Shown piece after piece: positions 25,560 to 34,335 of a stretch of 64,000 nucleotides of DNA. The notes beneath the pieces were generated by a model, which had not been told where the DNA came from, did no database searches, and saw nothing but the letters and a program-made list of their open reading frames with translations. Source of the DNA: Candidatus Gastranaerophilales bacterium HUM_1 (GTDB taxonomy: Bacteria; Cyanobacteriota; Vampirovibrionia; Gastranaerophilales; Gastranaerophilaceae); NCBI GenBank assembly GCA_002103105.1, contig DAAY01000002.1:56949-120948 (forward strand). The letters run 5' to 3'. Each line of letters starts with the position of its first letter. Within the stretch, counting starts at the first letter, position 1. Both the position numbers and the translations under genes were made by a program.

Positions 25560-26432
25560 TTATTTTTTAAATCTTCCGCCATATACTTCGTGAACATCAA
25601 CAACTGAAACAAAGGCGTTAGAATCAATTTCTTTAATTATATCAAGCATTTTAGGAAGTTCAAGACGAGAAATAACACAATATATTAAATCCTTATCTTG
25701 ACCCGTATATCCACCTATACCTTGCAAATAAGTAACACTAATATCCAATTTTTCAATCAAGGCTTGTCCAATAGCAGTAGCCTCATCACTAATAATTCTA
25801 ACAGACTTAGAACTATTCAAACCTTCCATAACCATATCAATAACTTTTGATGCAATAAAATATGTCATAATGGAATACATTGCACTTTCCCAGCTGAAAA
25901 CTTTACCCGCAGCAAGATAAATGAAAACATTTATCCCCATAATAAATTCTCCAACTGAACAGCCAAATCTTCTCGCGACAACGAGTGAAAGCATTTCAGT
26001 TCCATCTAAAGAGCCTTCGTGTTTTAAAATCACACCAACACCAAAACCTAATATTATTCCACCAAAAACTGTTGATAAAAGCAAATCTCCAGTAACTTTA
26101 TAATGATGGAATAAATTCAAAAACACCGCCAAGATAATGTTTGCATACACCGTCTGAACAACAAACTTCGCTCCCATTTTCTTGAAGGCCATAATAATAA
26201 ATGGAGTGTTAATAATTAAAATTAGCAACCCTAAATTCAATTTTGTGATATGGCTCACAATCATTGAAATACCGATTACTCCGCCATCAATGATATTATT
26301 TGGAACTAAAAAAGATTCTAATGCAAAAGCCGTAATAATTGCACCAATAGTTAAAAATAAAAGATTTTTAACCCATTTCATAAATTTTGAGAATTTCGAA
26401 ACTTCTGCACTTTTTTCCATATTATTTCTCAT
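25560..26432 (-). CDS. YitT family membrane protein
   Basis: 290 residues. Five or six hydrophobic segments cover residues 20-210 (the YitT/DUF161 part, with GGVIGISMIVSHIT and a GTEMLSLVVARRFG loop). A C-terminal DUF2179-type soluble domain (about 215-285, ATAIGQALIEKLDISVTYLQGIGGYTG) shows the GGYTG motif. Function of the family is unproven. The start at 26432 overlaps the cdaA stop; Met5 at 26420 is an alternative. It is the last gene of the lysA-cdaA-yitT operon. Confidence 0.85.
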   Translation of the reverse strand: MRNNMEKSAEVSKFSKFMKWVKNLLFLTIGAIITAFALESFLVPNNIIDGGVIGISMIVSHITKLNLGLLILIINTPFIIMAFKKMGAKFVVQTVYANIILAVFLNLFHHYKVTGDLLLSTVFGGIILGFGVGVILKHEGSLDGTEMLSLVVARRFGCSVGEFIMGINVFIYLAAGKVFSWESAMYSIMTYFIASKVIDMVMEGLNSSKSVRIISDEATAIGQALIEKLDISVTYLQGIGGYTGQDKDLIYCVISRLELPKMLDIIKEIDSNAFVSVVDVHEVYGGRFKK

Positions 26433-27327
26433 TTTTCTTTAATGTAATAAGTTTTTCCAAATTAAAAATTGGCTTCTTTACTTCATCTTCAGTTTTTTTA
26501 TAACCAAGAATATTTTCCAAATCAGCTTTTAATGTTGGAATATCATCATACTTTTTCAAAGTCCCATCCATTGTCACTGAAACATCACCCGTTTCTTCTG
26601 ACACAACCAAGCAAGCTGCATTACTAGATTCAGTCATTCCAATCGCCGCTCTATGACGAGTTCCATATTTCCAACTAAGCTTTGGATCATCAGTCAAAGG
26701 TAACAAAACCCCTGCTGATATAATTTTAGAACCATTGATTACAACCGCCCCATCATGAAGTGGAGTGTTTATGTGAAAAATTGTCAATAACAACTCAGTA
26801 GATACATCCGCATTCAGAATTGTTCCAACATCGTGATAAGTATTGCTCAAATCTTTTTGGAACACGATTAACGCTCCCGTATGAGATTTTGACAAATATT
26901 TTACAGCTTCAATAATTTCTTTTATTACGTCAATTGATTTATTATCAACAGTTTTCTTTTCGTTATAGAAAAGTTTTTTGAAGAAATCAATTTGCCCTAA
27001 ATAACCCAAAAATCTACGAAGTTCTGGTTGGAAAATTACAATCAAACTTAATGCAACAAAAATAACGATAGATTTTAAAAATCCACCAATAATTGTCAAA
27101 TCTAAAGCAATTAAAAGTTCGCTTATTACCCACATAAATACCAAAACAATTGCACCTTTTACAAACTTTTCAGAATGCGTATTGCGAATAAATTTTTGGT
27201 AAAAAACCATTAATATAGAAACAATTATCAATACTTCAAAAATATTTTTCCAGCCCAAAGTATCCTTCAAATATAAAGGCCAAGAGTTAATAAAATTTTG
27301 AAATATTGAAAATAAATTGTTTATCAT
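26422..27327 (-). CDS. cdaA: Diadenylate cyclase (c-di-AMP synthase)
   Basis: Makes cyclic di-AMP from two ATP. 301 residues: three N-terminal membrane helices (about 30-100) and a C-terminal DAC domain with the catalytic DGA (PLHDGAVVING) and RHR (GTRHRAAIGMTE) motifs intact. That is the CdaA/DacA class. Its ATG overlaps the lysA stop as ATGA, so it is translationally coupled. In Firmicutes cdaA sits with cdaR and glmM; here it is with lysA, an arrangement I recall from cyanobacteria. Confidence 0.95.
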   Translation of the reverse strand: MINNLFSIFQNFINSWPLYLKDTLGWKNIFEVLIIVSILMVFYQKFIRNTHSEKFVKGAIVLVFMWVISELLIALDLTIIGGFLKSIVIFVALSLIVIFQPELRRFLGYLGQIDFFKKLFYNEKKTVDNKSIDVIKEIIEAVKYLSKSHTGALIVFQKDLSNTYHDVGTILNADVSTELLLTIFHINTPLHDGAVVINGSKIISAGVLLPLTDDPKLSWKYGTRHRAAIGMTESSNAACLVVSEETGDVSVTMDGTLKKYDDIPTLKADLENILGYKKTEDEVKKPIFNLEKLITLKKNEK

Positions 27328-28655
27328 TTTTTCATCCTATCAGGAATTACATCGTGCGAAATTATATCATCCAAAGATTCTCTCTTTACAATAATATCAG
27401 ATTGAGAATCATTTACAAGTACCATCGCAGGTTTTTGAACTCGGTTATAATTTGAAGCCATTGAATAATTATAAGCTCCAGTATTATAAACGCAAAGAAC
27501 ATCTCCTTCTTCTGGATTTGGCAATTCAATTTCTTTAATCAAAATATCACCAGATTCACAAAATCTTCCTGCAACGGTTACTTTTTCCAAACTTTCATCT
27601 TCTTTTTTATTTGCAATTTCAGCCAAATACTCAGCTTGGTACATTGATGGACGAGGATTATCTGCCATACCGCCATCAATTGCAATATATTTTCTACCTT
27701 TCGGAACTTGTTTTGAACTACCAATCGTATATAAAGTTACACCAGAAGTTGAAATAATACTTCTACCAGGTTCCAAAAATACAGTTGGAGGTTCTATATT
27801 ATACTTTTCTACAACTTCGTGCAATTTATCTACAATAAGCTCTCCAATTTCATAAGTGGAAGGAGGAACATCTTTTTCGGTATATTTTACACCTAATCCC
27901 CCACCAATATTGATTTCATCAAGTTTTAGCCCAAATTTTTCATCCAATCTCGCAATTTCTCTTACTAAAATTTCAATCTCATCTGGATAAATACTTGTTT
28001 CGAAAATTTGCGAACCTATATGTGCATGAAGTCCATGTAATCTAATATTCTTATACTCACTTACAATCAATTCCACAGCTTCATCAATTTGAGTTAAATC
28101 AAAACCAAATTTAGAATCTAAATGACCAGTCTGAATATATTCATGAGTATGACATTCAATTCCTGGAGTTATTCTCAAAAGAATATCAACAATAGAACCT
28201 TTACTTTGAGCAATTTCGTTAAGCAAAGCTAATTCAAAGAAATTATCAACAGAAATTCTTCCTACACCCAAATCAAGTGCTAGGCTTAATTCATCATAAG
28301 ATTTATTACTACCATTAAACAAAACATGGCTCATATCGACACCAGCTTTATAAACAGTGTAAATTTCGCCACCTGAAACAGTGTCAAATCCAAAGCCTTC
28401 ATCATCTAAAATTTTTGAAATAGCACTTGTACAAAGAGCTTTTGAAGCATACATCATATGAGTTTTTGGATATTTTTCAAAAGCTTTTTTATAATCTTTG
28501 CAAATTGAACGTAAAGTAGCTTCATCAATCACATACAAAGGAGTATCATATTTTTGAACCAATTCAACAGCATCACATCCGCCTATTTCAATATTTCCAG
28601 CCGAATTTCTTTTGGTAGTTACTGGTTTTAACAATTGGTTCGTACTTGATGCCAT
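27324..28655 (-). CDS. lysA: Diaminopimelate decarboxylase
   Basis: PLP enzyme for the last step of lysine synthesis. The PLP lysine is Lys72 in MMYASKALCT, and the family signatures HAHIGSQI, INIGGGLGV, EPGRSI and FCESGD are all visible. ATG 28655 is chosen over an upstream in-frame ATG at 28718 because AAGGAG lies eight bases before it and it removes an unrelated 21-residue lead, giving 443 residues. First gene of the lysA-cdaA-yitT operon. No lysine riboswitch was recognised upstream. Confidence 0.95.
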   Translation of the reverse strand: MASSTNQLLKPVTTKRNSAGNIEIGGCDAVELVQKYDTPLYVIDEATLRSICKDYKKAFEKYPKTHMMYASKALCTSAISKILDDEGFGFDTVSGGEIYTVYKAGVDMSHVLFNGSNKSYDELSLALDLGVGRISVDNFFELALLNEIAQSKGSIVDILLRITPGIECHTHEYIQTGHLDSKFGFDLTQIDEAVELIVSEYKNIRLHGLHAHIGSQIFETSIYPDEIEILVREIARLDEKFGLKLDEINIGGGLGVKYTEKDVPPSTYEIGELIVDKLHEVVEKYNIEPPTVFLEPGRSIISTSGVTLYTIGSSKQVPKGRKYIAIDGGMADNPRPSMYQAEYLAEIANKKEDESLEKVTVAGRFCESGDILIKEIELPNPEEGDVLCVYNTGAYNYSMASNYNRVQKPAMVLVNDSQSDIIVKRESLDDIISHDVIPDRMKK

Positions 28656-28730
28656 ATTTGCTCCTTGTAGTGTAGTTCTCTTTTTTATAATAACATACTT
28701 GATTTTAAATTTATACAAAAATTTTCAATT

Positions 28731-29054
28731 TTAATACGAAAAATATTTGTCAAAATCAACATCATCAAAACTGCACAAAAGCATATAAGTTTCATCATCT
28801 TCATCCATTCTTTGAAAATTATATTCATTAAACTTCCAATATTTTGGATTTATGCCTTTAACCCTGACAATATCTTTCTCTTTTAAAATATTTAACTTTT
28901 TTTTCACAATCTCCACAGGAAGATTTACTCGTTTTGCAAGTTCAACCGCAGTAATACCGTCCTCGGAATTACATTTTTCAGGAGTCATAAACATTAACTC
29001 TAAACCGACAGACTTTAAATCTTTATCTTCTTCTTGTGGGTTAGAAATATCCAT
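28731..29054 (-). CDS. Small winged-helix-like protein
   Basis: 107 residues, acidic. Residues about 30-75 (EDGITAVELAKRVNLPVEIVKKKLNILKEKDIVRVKG) have the pattern of a winged helix-turn-helix (MarR/ArsR-like), followed by KYWKFNEYNF. The C-terminus is acidic and aromatic-rich (DEDDETYMLLCSFDDVDFDKYFSY). Probably a DNA-binding regulator; target unknown. TATTAT lies six bases before the ATG (leaderless class). It lies upstream of lysA in the same direction, 75 bp away. Confidence 0.7.
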   Translation of the reverse strand: MDISNPQEEDKDLKSVGLELMFMTPEKCNSEDGITAVELAKRVNLPVEIVKKKLNILKEKDIVRVKGINPKYWKFNEYNFQRMDEDDETYMLLCSFDDVDFDKYFSY

Positions 29055-29319
29055 AGTTATATAATAACTTAAATATATCCTAATAATATCCTATATTTAG
29101 TGGACAAATTTTTACTGAAAGGGATAAGGGAAATGTCGTGTTCCTTCTCCTTTGTGAGAAGGGTAAGATGAGAGATTTATCAGTTCGTATTAGTCAGAGA
29201 TACTTCGCTTCGCTCAGAATGACTGTTCTATTATATTTCATTACACCAACTAGATTAATAGACCCCTCTCCCATAGGGCGAGGGAATTAATTTAACCAAC
29301 TTATAAATTTATTAACCTA
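29055..29319. repeat. Repeat fragments
   Basis: About 265 bp: a -10 for the wHTH gene at 29061-29066, then CCTTCTCC..GAGAAGGG, ACTTCGCTTCGCTCAGAATGAC, a CCCTCTCCC..GCGAGGGAA hairpin, and AACCAACTTATAAATTTATT. All recur in other islands. No gene is seen. Confidence 0.6.
29061..29066 (-). promoter_or_regulatory. -10 box, leaderless spacing
   Basis: TATTAT, ATAACT, ATG 29054 on the minus strand. Confidence 0.5.
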
Positions 29320-30156
29320 TTAAGGCAATGACATTTTAATACGTTCTATATCGTTAAAATCTGATGGGTTTGATTTCTTTTCACTATTACCTAGCATTAC
29401 AACTGCATCAACTTTTGATGTAACTCTTCTTGAATTTGCTGGGAATATCGTGATGTCTTGATATTCATTACTTTTAATCAGATTCTTTATCCTTTGCTTA
29501 TCCTCATCACTTAGATATGGCGAAGTCACTATTACATTTTTTATTGCACCATCGGAAGTTACAACAAAAGAATAGTAAAACCAAGTTCCAACACCATAAT
29601 CATCCAATGATGTAATACTCATACTCTCATCTAAAATCTTATTGATAAATTCACTTTTCCAAGTACTCCAGTCAATATTTTTTACAACATATCTTGAAGT
29701 TCGTTGATTATTCGACCTTGGAGAAACATTGTTAATCTGATTTCTTGCATTTTCTAAACGTTGTTTACGATTTTTGAAATCATCAAAACTTTTATAATAA
29801 TTACTTTGATTATCACTTGATGTATTTTGGCTACTATAATTTGTATTTTGATTGTCAAACGGTTCAAAATCTATATCTGTTCTTTCAGATTTAACCTTTG
29901 AGCCACTTAACTTCATGCCAGTCCCTTGAAGATTTACTCCCGTATTATCTGTTGAGATATTTTTATTAGAAAATTTTGAATTAGTAGAATTTACATTTGT
30001 AGTTTTGTTTTCAATATTTGGATTTTCATTATTCAAAGCCAAATTCTGATTTGTAAATGAAACTTTTTTACGCTGAGAAACATCCATTGACATTGCAATA
30101 AGCGTCAACAAAACAAACAAAACTATTCCAACTATTAAAAAATTCTTTTTATTCAT
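29320..30156 (-). CDS. Membrane-anchored protein with TonB-C-like domain
   Basis: 278 residues. One N-terminal transmembrane helix (FLIVGIVLFVLLTLIAMSM, 6-24) with a short cytoplasmic end. A long Asn/Ser/Thr-rich linker follows (about 30-160). The C-terminal domain of about 100 residues (WSTWKSEFINKIL..GVGTWFYYSFVVTSDGAIKNVIVTSPYLSDEDKQRIKNLI) has the layout of TonB/TolA C-terminal domains. The TonB assignment is by pattern only. It is the third gene of the VWA/FHA cassette, 8 bp after the FHA gene, so it is co-transcribed with it. Confidence 0.65.
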   Translation of the reverse strand: MNKKNFLIVGIVLFVLLTLIAMSMDVSQRKKVSFTNQNLALNNENPNIENKTTNVNSTNSKFSNKNISTDNTGVNLQGTGMKLSGSKVKSERTDIDFEPFDNQNTNYSSQNTSSDNQSNYYKSFDDFKNRKQRLENARNQINNVSPRSNNQRTSRYVVKNIDWSTWKSEFINKILDESMSITSLDDYGVGTWFYYSFVVTSDGAIKNVIVTSPYLSDEDKQRIKNLIKSNEYQDITIFPANSRRVTSKVDAVVMLGNSEKKSNPSDFNDIERIKMSLP

Positions 30157-30164
30157 AATTTGTA

Positions 30165-31775
30165 CTAATCTAACATTGACAATAATTCATTGTAGTTATT
30201 GATTTTACACATTGTTGAACTCAAAAGGTGAGTTTCTGCAATCAACAAAGCAGTAGGAACAAGAGCTGTAACAAAACTCAAGAACATACCTTGAATATCA
30301 CCACCAATTTCTGTAATGAAGTATGAAACGTTCATTGTAAACTCAATCAAAATGATGAAACAAGCAATAAACATTACAGTATTTTTTTCTTTACCTAAGC
30401 TATGCATAGAATCTAAACCATAAACAGTTACACCATGGCTGTTATAATCATGAAAACCATCAAATTTGATAATTTCTGAACCTTTAATTTGTTTAGAAAT
30501 TGTAAATGCTCTTACAAATGAGAAGAACGCAAAAATAATCAAAAATGTTGCAAGTACCAAAAATATAGGGCTAAATCTTAAACCAGAAACTCTAACCCAG
30601 CTCGCAGCCTCTGGGAAACAACTAGCCAAAGTATTAGAAACACCATAAGCCAAAAATGGTGCTGTTAACAAACCAATAAACACTTCTACAATCATCTTTA
30701 ATTGGTTGTTTAAAAGGCTACCTCTTACAGTAGCAATTCTATTTTGGCTCAATTGGTTGACAAAAGAGTTAATCATTGAACGATAACGTTTCATAACATT
30801 TTCAAAATCTTCTCTATATTCACAATTTGTCAATTGTTGATTGTAATTTTTCAATTGGAATTTGAAATAACCACTCGCAACACATACAGTAGCTAATGCA
30901 CCAGCAAACAACAATGAAATAAAGAATGATGCCCCGAAAAATCCAGGAATTTCTTTATAATAAAATAAATTGATTATATAAATTACAAACATAAATATTG
31001 CTGAAACACCTGTAATAAACTTTTGAGCAATATCAGTTTCACCATATTTTTTAGAACTATTAAAATCAAGCAATGAATATACACCATGCTTCATAATCAA
31101 AGAAACAGCAAGAACAATTGCTGAAATTGCAACCAAAAATCCTGCATTAGTTGTTAAGTTCAAAACAGAACTAGAATTATCTATTTTTAGACCTAACAAA
31201 AAGTTAGTTACACCAAACGAACATACAACAGACAAAATAAAGATGGATGCGTTCAAAAGTAAATTCGTAATATTTGCAGACCAAATAGAACCCTTCAATT
31301 CTGTTATTTTGTATCCAATTTCTTTAATAATTGCAATTCTATTTTTTTCTACATCATTATTAAAAATATCATTAGCGTTTGTTGATGACATCGTTTTTAT
31401 CATTGTGTTAGCCCCCTCAGCGTTATTTTGTTCCATATTTTGAGATTGTGTTTGGTTATTTTTAACTTCTGAATGATGATTTTGTTCAGTGTCAATTTCA
31501 ACATTAATTTTTCCATTCAATCCTTTCACTTCCAAAAAGAAATGAGCAGGAGTTAAAACTTTAGAAAAATTTCTATTGTTAACCAAAACATCACTAGAAC
31601 CAGAAGAATTTATCAACACATAGTTTTTAAATTTTTCATTATAAATGAACTTGATTTCAATATTTTCAGCAAGATTATTTATTACAAAATCGGAAGATTC
31701 ATCTCTTCCGATTGTAATATTATGCTTATCCTCAAAAACTTTGGATTTTTCAAAATGTTCTATAACAACTCTCAT
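30165..31775 (-). CDS. FHA-domain polytopic membrane protein
   Basis: 536 residues. The N-terminal FHA-like domain (1-95) contains NITIGRDESSDFVINN, the phosphothreonine-binding GR and S-x-x-x-I pattern, though the usual S-x-x-H is replaced by a divergent segment. A Gln/Asn/Glu-rich linker (98-125) is followed by about eight hydrophobic segments (roughly 170-195, 210-228, 252-270, 278-300, 358-380, 402-425, 465-490, 497-518). A cytoplasmic-looking helical loop at 305-350 recalls MotA/ExbB-type proteins only vaguely. Family not recognised. TGGAGA is the ribosome site. Middle gene of the three-gene cassette. Confidence 0.65.
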   Translation of the reverse strand: MRVVIEHFEKSKVFEDKHNITIGRDESSDFVINNLAENIEIKFIYNEKFKNYVLINSSGSSDVLVNNRNFSKVLTPAHFFLEVKGLNGKINVEIDTEQNHHSEVKNNQTQSQNMEQNNAEGANTMIKTMSSTNANDIFNNDVEKNRIAIIKEIGYKITELKGSIWSANITNLLLNASIFILSVVCSFGVTNFLLGLKIDNSSSVLNLTTNAGFLVAISAIVLAVSLIMKHGVYSLLDFNSSKKYGETDIAQKFITGVSAIFMFVIYIINLFYYKEIPGFFGASFFISLLFAGALATVCVASGYFKFQLKNYNQQLTNCEYREDFENVMKRYRSMINSFVNQLSQNRIATVRGSLLNNQLKMIVEVFIGLLTAPFLAYGVSNTLASCFPEAASWVRVSGLRFSPIFLVLATFLIIFAFFSFVRAFTISKQIKGSEIIKFDGFHDYNSHGVTVYGLDSMHSLGKEKNTVMFIACFIILIEFTMNVSYFITEIGGDIQGMFLSFVTALVPTALLIAETHLLSSTMCKINNYNELLSMLD

Positions 31776-31793
31776 CGTATCTCCAGTATATGC

Positions 31794-32459
31794 TTATCTA
31801 CCTATAGAAGTTAAAAAGTTTCTCAACGCTTTATTTGAATTTGCTTCAGTACCTATCACTAGGTCTTTTTCCCCTAAAACTGGAGTTAATCTTTCTTTAA
31901 CAACATCCAATTTTTCTGGATCGGCAAACAAAAACATCATTGAGAAATGCCCAGTTTGTTTTTTAACTTGAGCAACTTCACTAGGAAGAGTATTCCAATT
32001 AATTTGTTTTGAAACATCACCTTCATTTTCAAGATCACCAATAACAACAACAGACGGAACATAACCTTCTTTGTGCATATTTATTGCGTGATTAAAAGCT
32101 TTTTTCAAAGACAAACCATAAGCGGTACCGTATTCTTTTGAGTCAAATTGTGTAAATTTTTCCATTGACTTTCTAACTTCGGCACTTGATTGTGGAGAAC
32201 CTTCATAAATAATATAAGCATCTTGAGATACCCGAAGAATTTTAATCTGATCCTCTGGATCAAGCATTGAACACAATTGCCTAATGGCTCTCTTCTGTTC
32301 TGGTAATCGCTTCTGATTTGAAGCAGATGAATCGACCACAAAAATAACCGCAGCTTTATGAAAATCATCAACTTTGACCTTTGATAAGCCAAGTACAGCC
32401 ACACAAAATAACCCAAATGCAAATATTGCAAATAATATAATTTTTAACGTATTACTCAT
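31794..32459 (-). CDS. Membrane-anchored von Willebrand factor A domain protein
   Basis: 221 residues from ATG 32459. One N-terminal membrane helix (LKIILFAIFAFGLFCVAVLGL) and a VWA domain with the MIDAS pattern D-x-S-x-S (VVDSSAS near residue 42), a later GTAYG loop and IGDLENEGD. An in-frame ATG at 32564 adds 35 hydrophobic residues that overlap the promoter, so it is not used. The -10 TATTTT lies six bases before ATG 32459. First gene of the VWA-FHA-TonB-like cassette (18-bp gap). Confidence 0.75.
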   Translation of the reverse strand: MSNTLKIILFAIFAFGLFCVAVLGLSKVKVDDFHKAAVIFVVDSSASNQKRLPEQKRAIRQLCSMLDPEDQIKILRVSQDAYIIYEGSPQSSAEVRKSMEKFTQFDSKEYGTAYGLSLKKAFNHAINMHKEGYVPSVVVIGDLENEGDVSKQINWNTLPSEVAQVKKQTGHFSMMFLFADPEKLDVVKERLTPVLGEKDLVIGTEANSNKALRNFLTSIGR

Positions 32460-32465
32460 AATAAA

Positions 32466-32494
32466 AAAATACCATAAAAGTTCAAACATTGTAA
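32466..32494 (-). promoter_or_regulatory. Leaderless promoter of the VWA cassette
   Basis: Minus strand TTACAA (32489-32494), 17-base spacer ending TGG, TATTTT (32466-32471), six bases, ATG 32459. Confidence 0.5.
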
Positions 32495-32512
32495 TCATAT
32501 AAATGATTGAAT

Positions 32513-32545
32513 AAAAAGGTTGAAGAATATTAAACTCTTCAACCC
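32513..32545 (-). terminator. Terminator of the hydrogenase operon
   Basis: GGTTGAAGA / TCTTCAACC stem followed on the minus strand by TTTTTATT, 22 bp past the stop. Confidence 0.85.
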
Positions 32546-32566
32546 TTAATACTATTTTTATCAAAA

Positions 32567-34033
32567 TTAATCTTTGATAACATCCTTAATTTCAGGACTT
32601 TCTTTAACATAGTTAGTCAACTGTTTCAAAGCTGGTTTGTAAGCATTGATTGTACTTGAACCGCCCAAACAACCACCAGTACAAGCCATGATTTCAATTA
32701 AGTTACCTAAATCGCATTTGCCATTTTTAGCATACTTTTTCAAATCACGAACAGCTTGTTTATCAAGTCCATCAATTACAACAGGAGTAGCTTTTTCGCT
32801 TTCTTCTAATAATGCGTTAACTGCACCTGCAACTCCACCTGTAACAGCAAAGTTTCTTGCTTCTGCTGAAGATTCAACCTTAAACTCAGATTCTCCACAA
32901 TCAGATAATTGAACATTCATTGCAATAAACCATGCTCCTAATTCTTCGTAATTCAATACATAATCAATATTAGCGTTTTGCAATGCTTCACGTTTCTTAG
33001 CTACACAAGGGCTAAAGAACACTGTAACTGCATCTGGATTTTCTTTTTTAACTATTTCAGCAGTATAATAAGCTGGAGTTTTTGTTTCTGAACGGAATGG
33101 TTTCAACTCTGGAACATGCTTATCAACAAGTTCGTTGTAACCAGCACAGCAAGAAGTTGTCATGAAGGCATCGCCTTTTTCCATTCTTTCTTTAAATTCT
33201 GCCGCTTCATTTTTAGTTGTAATATCTGCACCTTGAGCAACTTCCACAACATCATCAAACCCTAAAGATTGAATTGCTTGTTTCAATTGTTTTGGAGTGC
33301 AAGGAAGTTGACCAAATAATGCTGGAGCAACCATTGCAACTAATTTTTTACCTTCTTTGATTTGTTTTAAGATGTCAATAATTTGGCTTTTTTCGTGAAC
33401 TGCACCAAATGGACATGCTGCAACACATCTTCCGCAAGAAATACATTTGTCAAAATCAATTCTTGCATGACCATCATCATCTTTTGCAATTGCTCCAACA
33501 GGACAAGCATTTTCGCAAGGAACAATAATTCTTTGGATTGCTTGATATGGACAAACTTGAGCACACATACCACAATTTTTACATTTTTCTGGGTCAATGT
33601 GAGATTTTCCATCGTGAACTGAGATTGCTTTCAATCTACAAGCACTTTCACAAGGTCTAGCAACACAACCTTGACAAAGGTCAGTTACAAAAATTCTAGA
33701 AGGAACACAACCTTTACAAGCCGTAGTAAGAACTGTCAAAGGATGTTCTTCAGGTTGAACTCTTTCTTCTGCTTTTTTAGCTATATCAGATAATAATACA
33801 CTATCATCAGTATCTTCAATAGATGTTCCTAACCCCGCAATTGCTCTATCTCTAAGAACTGCACGTTCTTTATAAATACAACAACGGTATGGAACTTCGC
33901 TGCCTTTTGGACGCATATCATAAGGAATTAATCTTGTATTTTCTTCAAAATTTTCACTCAAATATGCTCTGATTAACCTAACTAAAATTTCACGTTTCAA
34001 ATGTGAAGTTTGTCTTGGAGTATTTACTGCCAT
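32567..34033 (-). CDS. [FeFe] hydrogenase, ferredoxin-domain type
   Basis: 488 residues. Reversible H2 formation from reduced ferredoxin. The N-terminal half carries many cysteines, including CKNCGMCAQVCP (151-162) and CISCGRCVAACP (197-208) that bind [4Fe-4S] clusters. The H-cluster motifs follow: L1 TTSCCAGYN (Cys295/296), L2 SPCVAKKREA (Cys343) and L3 EIMACTGGCLGG (Cys451/455). L1 has Ala where CpI-type enzymes have Pro, consistent with group B-like enzymes. It is the last gene of a three-gene operon behind a [2Fe-2S] protein. No HydE/F/G maturase is in the window. Confidence 0.9.
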   Translation of the reverse strand: MAVNTPRQTSHLKREILVRLIRAYLSENFEENTRLIPYDMRPKGSEVPYRCCIYKERAVLRDRAIAGLGTSIEDTDDSVLLSDIAKKAEERVQPEEHPLTVLTTACKGCVPSRIFVTDLCQGCVARPCESACRLKAISVHDGKSHIDPEKCKNCGMCAQVCPYQAIQRIIVPCENACPVGAIAKDDDGHARIDFDKCISCGRCVAACPFGAVHEKSQIIDILKQIKEGKKLVAMVAPALFGQLPCTPKQLKQAIQSLGFDDVVEVAQGADITTKNEAAEFKERMEKGDAFMTTSCCAGYNELVDKHVPELKPFRSETKTPAYYTAEIVKKENPDAVTVFFSPCVAKKREALQNANIDYVLNYEELGAWFIAMNVQLSDCGESEFKVESSAEARNFAVTGGVAGAVNALLEESEKATPVVIDGLDKQAVRDLKKYAKNGKCDLGNLIEIMACTGGCLGGSSTINAYKPALKQLTNYVKESPEIKDVIKD

Positions 34034-34050
34034 ATACCTATTCCTTTTCC

Positions 34051-34314
34051 TTAATTATTACTTTCTAATTTTTCATTAATTGCACTTAAAACTTTTTCCA
34101 CAGTAGCTTCTTTGATAATTTCATCTGCAACTTTTACATATGGAGCATTTGAAAATTCCCAATCCGCAGAGCATAAACCAAGACAAGGAACACCAGAAAC
34201 ATCAACCTTATCACCATATCTTTCAGGAACAATTTCCATCAGTTCTTGCAAATTAGCCGAACCCATGATGAAACACGTCGTTCCTAAACATACTTTTACA
34301 TTGACTTTTTCCAT
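34051..34314 (-). CDS. Thioredoxin-like [2Fe-2S] ferredoxin (NuoE/HydC type)
   Basis: 87 residues. Cluster ligands Cys9 and Cys14 (VCLGTTCFIMGS) and Cys44 and Cys48 (GVPCLGLCS) match the NuoE-type [2Fe-2S] fold. Likely the electron-carrying partner of the downstream hydrogenase (17-bp gap). GGAAGGT precedes the ATG. Confidence 0.9.
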   Translation of the reverse strand: MEKVNVKVCLGTTCFIMGSANLQELMEIVPERYGDKVDVSGVPCLGLCSADWEFSNAPYVKVADEIIKEATVEKVLSAINEKLESNN

Positions 34315-34335
34315 CTTTACCTTCCTATTATGCTA

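Noticed and set aside
28656..28730. Lysine riboswitch upstream of lysA
   Set aside because: Only about 75 bases separate lysA from the next gene, too short, and no L-box core was recognised.
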